Shown piece after piece: positions 1-5,394 of a stretch of 9,221 bases of DNA. Source of the DNA: CAYRKQ01 sp964621845. Lineage in GTDB: Bacteria; Patescibacteriota; Saccharimonadia; Saccharimonadales; UBA7683. Location of the stretch: assembly GCA_964621845.1 (NCBI GenBank), contig CAZUOL010000060.1, positions 1-9,221 of the forward strand, read 5' to 3'. The notes under the pieces were generated by a model that worked only from the letters and a program-made list of their open reading frames with translations, was not told the origin of the DNA and ran no database searches. The number at the start of each line of letters is the position of its first letter. Positions within the stretch are counted from its first letter, which is position 1. The translations under genes were made by a program, and so were the position numbers.

Positions 1-2
1 AT

Positions 3-173
3 CAAGGAAATTACATCGTTGCCACAAACGGGCAGGTAAGCACAACTGCCACGGATACCTCGGATGAAAAGCGCTGGCGCATCAAGGCCGCCAGTTTAGC
101 CGCTTGTTACCTCACGTGGAACCCCCCAAAACCCTTTGAGACACTCACACACTGCGCATTCTTGTTAAAATAG
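3..173 (+). CDS. Possible C-terminal end of a gene cut by the left edge, unrecognised
   Basis: Reading frame 3 is open from the window edge to a TAG at 171-173. It gives about 56 residues beginning QGNYIVATNGQV and ending HCAFLLK. I do not recognise a domain. The first part (short beta-like stretch, Thr-rich, then DEKRWRIKAA) looks protein-like, but the Cys/Pro/Trp-containing tail is not convincing. Frame 1 is also open to a TAA at 37-39, so an upstream gene could instead end there and leave 40-177 as spacer. The frame-3 stop overlaps the predicted msrA -10 element. Treat this as a weak, partial call. Confidence 0.3.
   Translation, partial: QGNYIVATNGQVSTTATDTSDEKRWRIKAASLAACYLTWNPPKPFETLTHCAFLLK
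163..171 (+). promoter_or_regulatory. Extended -10 promoter of msrA
   Basis: TG-T-TAAAAT (TG at 163-164, hexamer 166-171) lies 6 nt before the msrA ATG. No good -35 is visible at the usual distance, as expected for an extended -10 promoter. With normal geometry transcription would begin at or next to the A of the ATG, so the mRNA would be leaderless. No Shine-Dalgarno sequence precedes the start, which agrees. Confidence 0.5.
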
Positions 174-177
174 TGTT

Positions 178-711
178 ATGGCACATGAATCGATCGTAGT
201 AGGTGGTGGCTGTTTTTGGTGTTTAGATGCATTGTACCGGCGCGTTCGAGGTGTGACAGGTGTTACGAGCGGCTACGCAGGTGGCGATTTGCCTAACCCA
301 ACATACTGGGATTTACATGGTCCAGGCAACACACATGCCGAAGTAGTAAAAGTTGAATTTAACCCCAAAATAGTAACGCTCGCAACAATCTTGGATATTT
401 TTTGGACCATGCACGACCCGACCACTCGCAATAAGCAAATGTACGACGAGGGCCTGGAATATCGCTCCATCATCCTGTATAACTCTAACGAACAAAAGCA
501 AGCAATTGATAAATCAATTGAAAAAACGGCTAAAAAGCTGTGGTCAAAGCCTCTCACCACTGAAATCAAACCACTTGATACCTTCTGGCCAGCCGAAGAT
601 TTTCACCAAGATTACTTCAGCAAAAACCCCGAGCAAGGCTACTGCCAAGTTATTATTAATCCAAAACTTGCCAAATTCAAACAAAAGTTCAACCAATTAC
701 TCAAAGATTAA
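178..711 (+). CDS. msrA: Peptide methionine (S)-S-oxide reductase MsrA
   Basis: This enzyme reduces methionine-S-sulfoxide in proteins or as free amino acid back to methionine, repairing oxidative damage in the cytoplasm. The family active-site motif GCFWC is at residues 11-15, with the nucleophilic cysteine expected at C12. The segments SGYAGG (31-36), NPTYW (40-44), THAEVVKVEF (52-61) and HDPTTRNKQ (79-87) follow in family order. The C-terminal HQDYFSKNP region ends in GYC, where C156 is a likely resolving cysteine. Its 177 residues are a normal length for a stand-alone MsrA, and no MsrB domain is fused. The loop between NPTYW and THAE (DLHGPGN) differs from the more usual CSGxTGHAE form. 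ATG 178 fits the N-terminus and has a -10 element 6 nt upstream. The gene is monocistronic and faces tRNA-Leu. Confidence 0.96.
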   Translation: MAHESIVVGGGCFWCLDALYRRVRGVTGVTSGYAGGDLPNPTYWDLHGPGNTHAEVVKVEFNPKIVTLATILDIFWTMHDPTTRNKQMYDEGLEYRSIILYNSNEQKQAIDKSIEKTAKKLWSKPLTTEIKPLDTFWPAEDFHQDYFSKNPEQGYCQVIINPKLAKFKQKFNQLLKD

Positions 712-732
712 ACGATTGTATTTTGTAGTGTT

Positions 733-820
733 TGGTACCGCGGGCCGGACTTGAACCGGCACGTCCGTAATGGACACCAGATTTTGAGTCTAGCGTGTCT
801 ACCAATTCCACCACCGCGGC
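733..820 (-). tRNA. tRNA-Leu (anticodon CAA), CCA encoded
   Basis: Read on the minus strand from 820 to 733, the sequence folds as a class II tRNA. The acceptor stem GCCGCGG pairs with CCGCGGT, the first pair being G-U. The D arm contains GGTAGAC, and the anticodon stem CTAGA/TCTGG encloses the loop CTCAAAA. The anticodon CAA (plus-strand 784-786) reads the leucine codon UUG. A long variable arm (TGTCC/GGACG around ATTA) and a T arm GCCGG-TTCAAGT-CCGGC support leucine identity. The discriminator A and an encoded CCA (733-735) complete the 3' end. The gene is 88 nt including CCA and converges on msrA with 21 bp between them. Confidence 0.97.
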
Positions 821-925
821 ACAAAACATCACACAACTGAAAGTACAAAATAAGCATAACTTTCGCTTATCAAGAAATAATTGTACACTATATCTGATGG
901 AGTTTGAACTTCAATCTGTTTTATT
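821..925. other. Divergent spacer between tRNA-Leu and sortase genes
   Basis: These 105 bp must hold the promoters for both tRNA-Leu (minus) and the sortase gene (plus). On the plus strand the best -10 candidate is TACACT (884-889), 7 nt before a short ATG-initiated frame at 897. On the minus strand a TTGATA-like -35 is visible around 866-871 but no clear -10 goes with it. An imperfect palindrome, TTGAA-C-TTCAA, lies at 904-914. None of these is strong on its own. Confidence 0.35.
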
Positions 926-929
926 ATGA
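897..929 (+). CDS. Possible 10-codon leader peptide before the sortase
   Basis: ATG 897 opens a frame reading MEFELQSVLL and ends at TGA 927-929. That stop overlaps the sortase ATG (926-928) as ATGA, the classic arrangement for translational coupling. A weak -10-like TACACT (884-889) sits 7 nt before ATG 897, the same distance seen before other starts here. The sortase start has no Shine-Dalgarno sequence at a usable distance, since GGAG at 899-902 is too far upstream. This would be a short leaderless frame feeding ribosomes to the sortase start. It could also be chance. Confidence 0.3.
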   Translation: MEFELQSVLL

Positions 930-2239
930 GCAATAGCACCCCTGATACACCAACAAACACTTCTGACCGTAAACACACACCCGGTCGGCCTCCCGTTCAT
1001 TGGCCCACTCAGAAACATGTTATGAGCGAAGATAGCCGAAGAGCCGCCGAACTCGCTCGTGCTCAAGTTCACCGTGCACAGGCAAGTGGTGCAATTCATA
1101 AAAAGTCAGAAAAAATCATCAAGCCATCACCAGATGCAAGCAACGAGCCTGAAGATCAAATCACGCATGAAACACGCCCTTCGACTGCCGAACGTGTGAA
1201 CTCAACAAACGAAATGCCCACATCGCCTGGCGAAGCATTCGGAACAGAAAAAGATGTTGAAAATAGGGCAGAGGTACAACCAGCTGCTTCAAACAAACCC
1301 ATGCGCGAGGAGCCCTTTGATTGGCAAGCTTATCACCGTGCTTGGCAACAGTATTATCATCGTTATTTTTATCAATATTATGCAGGTTGGTGGCTGCAGC
1401 AAAAACCGTACCAAACTGCACAATCAGAAAACAACATAGCACAACCCGAGGACGAAGATGCCTATAAAAAAAGGGTGGCAAAAGAGGCCAGGTCTCGTAT
1501 CAGAACAACAGTCAGAACCAGTGCAAAAAAAGTCAGCGCCTCCCACCACTTTAAGCCCATCATCGCTGGCCTATCAGTGGGGCTTGCGTTTCTGTTGATA
1601 AGCTACAACCAGGTGATCATCGGCGCGGCGAAACAATATGTGGCCCCTGGCAGTGTTGTCACAACGCCCGTTATTGTTGAGCCGAATCTCACAGGGAAGG
1701 TGAGTAAGGCGCCAAAGATTATTATTCCTAAAATTGGCGTTGAGGCACCAGTGGTGTACGACGAACCAAAAGTAGACGAGGTAAGCTACCAAAAGGCGCT
1801 TGAGCGTGGTGTTGTCAGGCTTGGCAATACCGCCAATCCAGGAACAAATGGAAACGTTGTGATTGGCGGCCACTCAAGCAATAATGTCTTCAACCCTGGC
1901 AAATACAAGTACGTGTTTGTGAACTTACGTCGTCTCGAAGTAGGTGATGTTTTTTACCTCAACTATGGCGGCAAACGCTACACCTATAAGGTTTTTGTTG
2001 CAAAAAAAATTGTCCCACCAAGTGATGTCTCATCGCTTGCTTCAACCGGACAACCAATTGTCACCTTATTCACCTGTGACCCACCAGGCACGAACACCAA
2101 TCGACTAATTGTGCAGGCCAGGCAAATCGATCCTGACCCTGCGGGAGCCACTTCAGAAACCACCAGCACCACCGTCAATAGCACCAACCCCTTACCAAGC
2201 ACGGCGCCAAGTTTTTGGAAGAACTTGTTTGGCCTCTAA
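926..2239 (+). CDS. Membrane-anchored sortase with a long cytoplasmic tail
   Basis: This is a sortase-family cysteine transpeptidase, a family that cleaves a sorting signal and joins surface proteins to an acceptor at the outer face of the membrane. Residues 1-205 are a polar, probably disordered tail, including an aromatic-rich stretch at 131-157. A membrane helix follows at about 209-237. The catalytic domain spans roughly 262-400. The catalytic His is H316 in VVIGGHSS, the Cys is C384 in TLFTCDPPG, and the Arg is R393 in TNRLIVQAR. These match the sortase triad in order and spacing. The last 35 residues are Ser/Thr/Pro-rich, ending in FWKNLFGL. The class is uncertain (D, E or F-like). With about 200 extra N-terminal residues it is much longer than a typical sortase. 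No substrate with a convincing LPXTG-type signal and membrane anchor is encoded here. ATG 926 was chosen as the first start in frame. Confidence 0.93.
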   Translation: MSNSTPDTPTNTSDRKHTPGRPPVHWPTQKHVMSEDSRRAAELARAQVHRAQASGAIHKKSEKIIKPSPDASNEPEDQITHETRPSTAERVNSTNEMPTSPGEAFGTEKDVENRAEVQPAASNKPMREEPFDWQAYHRAWQQYYHRYFYQYYAGWWLQQKPYQTAQSENNIAQPEDEDAYKKRVAKEARSRIRTTVRTSAKKVSASHHFKPIIAGLSVGLAFLLISYNQVIIGAAKQYVAPGSVVTTPVIVEPNLTGKVSKAPKIIIPKIGVEAPVVYDEPKVDEVSYQKALERGVVRLGNTANPGTNGNVVIGGHSSNNVFNPGKYKYVFVNLRRLEVGDVFYLNYGGKRYTYKVFVAKKIVPPSDVSSLASTGQPIVTLFTCDPPGTNTNRLIVQARQIDPDPAGATSETTSTTVNSTNPLPSTAPSFWKNLFGL

Positions 2240-2249
2240 TCTTTTTGGG

Positions 2250-3680
2250 CTACTGAGCGACCATGGAGCTTGCGCCCAACTGAGTACTGTTCTCAGCTTT
2301 GTCGAAACGGTACGTTGACCGATAGTCATTTGAGAATAAAACCGATCCATATTCTGACTTTGCAAGTGAAAAACGATTCGTGTTATCAAAATCACTGACG
2401 TACGTTACACCATCTAGAATGGTGGTGAAGCGATGTGAATCAAGCCAGAGTGGAGTGCTCTCATTCTTCGCAAGCACAAAACGCGCCACGCTGCGTCGGT
2501 CAAGGTCGTAAACGGCAACACTGCGGCCGTGCTGCATTAACACAAACTGGCCATTGGCACTGACTGTGAAGGGCAACGAATTCTGAAAGCGAATTGCTAT
2601 CAACGGAATTTGCTGCGCAAGAATAGGTTCGCTGAGGGGATTCTGATACACGGTCACCGTTTTCTCATTTGCCAATTGGACCACAAAATAATCGACGGTA
2701 TCGAAAGAAACATATCTGGTGATACCACCCTGTGATGGGGCGGCCGCTACGCTATGCACTATTGTTGTCACGCCATCTCTCCATAACCCGGCCTCCATAC
2801 GACGCTGCTTTGTGTTGTATCTGGCAAAGCTGAGGGTATCATCTGAGAACGTTTGGTAACTTTTTACCTGGCCAAGCAGGGCGGTGGCCTTCTTTTGTGA
2901 TAGATCGAGCTGATACAGCACCCCGGCATTCAGGCCATACAAGCGATCTGCCTTTTTACCGGCATAATGAGGGTCAGTGAAGCTCCTACCCCCAAACGCT
3001 GCGGTCACATCAATCGAGTTCAAGCCGTTTTTTGTATCAATGCTTAATATACGTTTGTCTGCGCCCACTTTTTGCTCCACCAGCACATGTCGATTATCAA
3101 GTGACCACTCAAGTGCCCTAAAACTACCCAAACCACCGCTCTGACGCACAAAACTTGCTGGGAGCGCCAGATTCTGAACCACAGATTGCTTTTCATCCAG
3201 CGTAATCACTTGAGGGTTCACTGCGTTATTCGCGTAGTAAAAAACCAATTTTTTATCGGGGGATTGCAAAAGTGCCTGAGGTTCAGACAATATCAGTTGT
3301 TTTTTGTATGAAAGTTTTTGCGGGATTAACTGCGGATAATACAGGTTCTCAACCCCTGAGGCGCTAATGTTAACCGTACGAGACCAATCTCGATACCCTT
3401 GACGCTTTAAGGTAATCCCATAACGACCAGCCGGCAACACAAACTTACTTGCCGTTGGATCGTTCTTGTTCTGGCCGTTGATATATATATCCGCCGCCAC
3501 CGGCCTTGCGTCAACAAGTAGCAAGCCACTACGAATGACCTCACCATCGCGATCAACACGATAACCCAGTGCCACGTACAATAGAACTGCTGAAGTAGCG
3601 ACGGTCAGCAACACCAGTACTGAGTAGCTTACAATCCGAAGGATAAGTTTTTTTCGTTTTTGAGAATCAACTCTATGCAC
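2250..3680 (-). CDS. PEGA-domain membrane protein with probable beta-propeller-like outer region
   Basis: This protein probably sits in the membrane with its bulk outside; its role is unknown. A short basic N-terminus (SQKRKK) is followed by a hydrophobic helix at about 12-39. Residues 50-117 match a PEGA domain: GLLLVDARPVAADIYING, then LPAGRYGITLKRQGYRDWSR. PEGA domains are small beta-sandwiches often found in surface proteins. Residues 120-476 are beta-rich, with recurring short blocks such as LQSPDKKLVFY, ALEWSLDNRHVLVE and VSANGQFVLMQ. These resemble WD40/TolB-like propeller blades, but I cannot assign a family. The start is GTG 3680, supported by the -10 element TGGTATGAT ending 6 nt upstream. 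It converges on the sortase gene with only 10 bp between stops and is divergent from the next membrane protein. Confidence 0.85.
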   Translation of the reverse strand: MHRVDSQKRKKLILRIVSYSVLVLLTVATSAVLLYVALGYRVDRDGEVIRSGLLLVDARPVAADIYINGQNKNDPTASKFVLPAGRYGITLKRQGYRDWSRTVNISASGVENLYYPQLIPQKLSYKKQLILSEPQALLQSPDKKLVFYYANNAVNPQVITLDEKQSVVQNLALPASFVRQSGGLGSFRALEWSLDNRHVLVEQKVGADKRILSIDTKNGLNSIDVTAAFGGRSFTDPHYAGKKADRLYGLNAGVLYQLDLSQKKATALLGQVKSYQTFSDDTLSFARYNTKQRRMEAGLWRDGVTTIVHSVAAAPSQGGITRYVSFDTVDYFVVQLANEKTVTVYQNPLSEPILAQQIPLIAIRFQNSLPFTVSANGQFVLMQHGRSVAVYDLDRRSVARFVLAKNESTPLWLDSHRFTTILDGVTYVSDFDNTNRFSLAKSEYGSVLFSNDYRSTYRFDKAENSTQLGASSMVAQ

Positions 3681-3686
3681 ATAACA

Positions 3687-3695
3687 ATCATACCA
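3687..3695 (-). promoter_or_regulatory. Extended -10 promoter of the PEGA gene
   Basis: On the minus strand TG-G-TATGAT (TG at 3695-3694, hexamer 3692-3687) ends 6 nt before GTG 3680. There is no Shine-Dalgarno sequence in the gap. This again predicts a leaderless transcript starting at or near the GTG. Confidence 0.5.
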
Positions 3696-3709
3696 CTTGC
3701 ACTACAATG

Positions 3710-3738
3710 TTGAATGACGTTAGTATAGTAGGTATCAA
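3710..3738 (+). promoter_or_regulatory. Candidate promoter of the DUF4367-like gene
   Basis: Two overlapping -10 candidates are present: TATAGT (3724-3729), and TATCAA (3733-3738) with a TTGAAT -35 at 3710-3715 and a 17-bp spacer. Either would leave a 5' leader of roughly 27-36 nt before ATG 3772, unlike the leaderless arrangement of its divergent neighbour. GGAG at 3752-3755 is too far (16 nt) from the ATG to be a normal ribosome-binding site. Confidence 0.35.
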
Positions 3739-3771
3739 ACATAACCATTTCGGAGTGGGCGACAACCAATT

Positions 3772-4890
3772 ATGCGAGCCAAAACAACCAATGTTATTGA
3801 ATTAAACGGCAAATTATATGATGCCCAAACGGGCAAACCGATTGCGGACAAGAAACCGAAGGGCGCCACCGCAAAAACGACTGCGCAAAAGTCTTCAAAA
3901 CCAACCGCCAAGAGCACCTCGCGTTCCATTGATGGGTTTAGCGTCAATACCGGCAAAAAAACTCCGCCTGCCAGCAGCAAGCCAAAGGTACAGGAGAACC
4001 GCAAAAATCAAATCGTAGCAGCTCAGCCTAACGCCTCGAAGGCTACTCAAAAGCGCCATACCAAGGCACCGAGCAGAAAACACCACGCCCAGCGCTCAAC
4101 CACGCTCAATCGGCGTGCGGTAAAAACCCCGACAGTACATGTTTCTAGCGAAGTCATGCCACGCACGGTACCACCAAAAGAGGATATCAATAAACGGCTC
4201 GCTCGGGCTATGCAAGTTTCTAAAAGCTCAGTTATAAACCGCTTTCCAAAAACAGCTGCTGCTATTGCTCATCCAGTTGAAAAACTCCCGCTTAAAAAAG
4301 AGGCTGTGGCTAAAAAGGAGCCCCAGGCGACTTTAGTGCATGAAAAAATTACAAAAGCTCCAGTCAAATCTGTTGAAGCCGAACCCCAAAAAACACCTCA
4401 AAATCGATCTTCCCGGCGCATTAAAAAAAGGCACATTTCAAGTTTTGGCACCATCCTCATGAGTCTGCTGGCGCTCGCCGCTATTGGCTACCTTGTCTAC
4501 CTCAATATTCCGGCGGTATCAATTAAGGTAGCGAGCTCCCAGGCAGGGTTCGGAGCGACTTTGCCAAGCTACACCCCCGAAGGCTACCGTATTGAAGGCC
4601 CTGCGCAGGCAAATGCAGGGGTGGTGAACATAAAGTATCAATCAACATCTGACGGCCGCAACTTTACGATAAGTGAACAGCAAAGTAACTGGGATGCTGA
4701 GGCATTAAAAGAAAACTATATTGCCAAGCAAACAGATAGCGAGCCGACAACTCAACAATACAATGGCGTTACGGTCTACCTATACGGCAATAAAGCAGCG
4801 TGGGTAAACGCAGGGGTATTATATGCGCTAAATACAAACGGGTCACAGCTTGGTGTTGATCAAATTTTAAAACTCGCCACCAGCACCTAG
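3772..4890 (+). CDS. Single-pass membrane protein, Lys/Ala/Pro-rich tail plus DUF4367-like outer domain
   Basis: The function is unknown. Residues 1-25 (VIELNGKLYDAQTGKPI) form a compact opening motif. Residues 26-220 are low-complexity and strongly basic, rich in Lys, Ala, Pro, Ser and Thr, so probably disordered and cytoplasmic. Two ordered-looking short motifs interrupt this tail: RSTTLNRRAVKTP (108-120) and RLARAMQVSKSSVINRFP (142-159). A membrane helix lies at about 225-246. Residues 262-372 resemble the DUF4367 family: LPSYTPEGYRIEGP, NIKYQSTSDGRNFTISEQ, a GVTVYLYGNKAAWVNAGVLYAL core, and a final LGVDQILKLA helix. DUF4367 domains are usually outside the membrane in Gram-positive envelope-related proteins. 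With 372 residues it ends 12 bp from the convergent six-cysteine gene. Confidence 0.82.
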   Translation: MRAKTTNVIELNGKLYDAQTGKPIADKKPKGATAKTTAQKSSKPTAKSTSRSIDGFSVNTGKKTPPASSKPKVQENRKNQIVAAQPNASKATQKRHTKAPSRKHHAQRSTTLNRRAVKTPTVHVSSEVMPRTVPPKEDINKRLARAMQVSKSSVINRFPKTAAAIAHPVEKLPLKKEAVAKKEPQATLVHEKITKAPVKSVEAEPQKTPQNRSSRRIKKRHISSFGTILMSLLALAAIGYLVYLNIPAVSIKVASSQAGFGATLPSYTPEGYRIEGPAQANAGVVNIKYQSTSDGRNFTISEQQSNWDAEALKENYIAKQTDSEPTTQQYNGVTVYLYGNKAAWVNAGVLYALNTNGSQLGVDQILKLATST

Positions 4891-4902
4891 GTAGTGATCG
4901 CT

Positions 4903-5289
4903 TTAAGCTCTGGTTCGTCGTACATCAACCACAACATCAGGTAACGTGCGGGGGAATAATATCTTGCCCGCAGCGATACGTGCCTCTTCTATATCTTGAG
5001 CCGCTCCGTCAGCTGCCTCCTGACAGTTTTTCAGTGAGCTACAAGTTGTGAGGTCGCAAGTGTATGCAACCACACATGGGCCGACGCCGTCTCTCGTTAT
5101 TTCTTTTGTCATTCCACAACTGCCTTCGTCGTTCTCTTCGACACACAAGCTTCGTGAGGAACTCAGAATTCCTTCTGCAAAATCCTCAACAGTGCCCCCC
5201 ACAGCCCCAATGAGGTGATCATCTGCGTCTGTTAAATAGAGCTTCGCTTGCTGTCGCGCCACTGCAGTTGCTTCCCTTACTTCTGCCAT
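4903..5289 (-). CDS. Unrecognised 128-residue protein with six cysteines
   Basis: I do not recognise this protein. It has no signal peptide or membrane helix and looks cytoplasmic. An Ala-rich acidic helical N-terminus (1-40) is followed by a central segment with all six cysteines: C49, C58, C72, C78, C83 and C89. The last four are evenly placed as C-x5-C-x4-C-x5-C. A second helical stretch (QEAADGAAQDIEEARIAAGK, about 90-109) and a basic tail (VRRTRA) close it. The cysteines could bind a metal or form disulfides, but no known zinc-finger spacing fits. It is almost certainly expressed: ATG 5289 has GGAG 7 nt upstream and a near-consensus promoter in front. Both signals are unusual in this window, hinting at different regulation or origin. 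It is divergent from gltX. Confidence 0.75.
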   Translation of the reverse strand: MAEVREATAVARQQAKLYLTDADDHLIGAVGGTVEDFAEGILSSSRSLCVEENDEGSCGMTKEITRDGVGPCVVAYTCDLTTCSSLKNCQEAADGAAQDIEEARIAAGKILFPRTLPDVVVDVRRTRA

Positions 5290-5296
5290 ATATCTT

Positions 5297-5300
5297 CTCC
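5297..5300 (-). promoter_or_regulatory. Shine-Dalgarno site of the six-cysteine gene
   Basis: On the minus strand GGAG (within GGAGAAG) sits 7 nt before ATG 5289. It is the only clearly well-placed Shine-Dalgarno sequence in the window and fixes the start of this gene. Confidence 0.7.
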
Positions 5301-5322
5301 GTTTAGTCTTATTCTAGTTAAA

Positions 5323-5351
5323 ATTATAGCCTAAAATTTATGTAAAGTCAA
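5323..5351 (-). promoter_or_regulatory. Near-consensus sigma70 promoter of the six-cysteine gene
   Basis: On the minus strand TTGACT (5351-5346) is separated by 17 bp from TATAAT (5328-5323). Five of six -35 bases and all six -10 bases match consensus at optimal spacing. Transcription should start near 5316, leaving a leader of about 27 nt that contains the GGAG site. It shares the divergent spacer with the gltX promoter. Confidence 0.75.
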
Positions 5352-5377
5352 TGTTCGTATACTCCTCTGATCTGTAG

Positions 5378-5386
5378 TGCTATAAT
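5378..5386 (+). promoter_or_regulatory. Extended -10 promoter of gltX
   Basis: TG-C-TATAAT (TG 5378-5379, hexamer 5381-5386) ends 8 nt before ATG 5395. No clear -35 is present. The predicted start of transcription is at or within a base or two of the ATG, so the gltX mRNA is probably leaderless. This also argues against the upstream in-frame TTG at 5386, which lies inside the -10 hexamer. Confidence 0.6.
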
Positions 5387-5394
5387 TGTTGATA

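Noticed and set aside
1..39. Frame 1 at the left edge ends in LPQTGR followed by TAA, which looks like a sortase LPXTG motif near a sortase gene.
   Set aside because: A sorting signal needs a hydrophobic helix and basic tail after LPXTG. Here only one residue follows before the stop, and the reading frame cannot be confirmed from 12 codons.
273..569. Minus-strand open frames across msrA, sortase, gltX and the DUF3048 gene.
   Set aside because: They lie opposite well-supported genes, lack start signals and show no recognisable domains.
2208..2246. CAAGTT/AACTTG hairpin with a downstream T5 run at the sortase 3' end, considered as a terminator.
   Set aside because: The 6-bp AT-rich stem lies inside the coding sequence and the T-run is 14 nt away, so it does not have terminator geometry.
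4891..4902. Looked for a bidirectional terminator between the convergent genes ending at 4890 and 4903.
   Set aside because: The 12-bp gap holds no stem or T-run.
5386..5394. In-frame TTG start upstream of gltX, adding three residues.
   Set aside because: The TTG lies on the last base of the TATAAT -10 hexamer and would precede the predicted transcription start.
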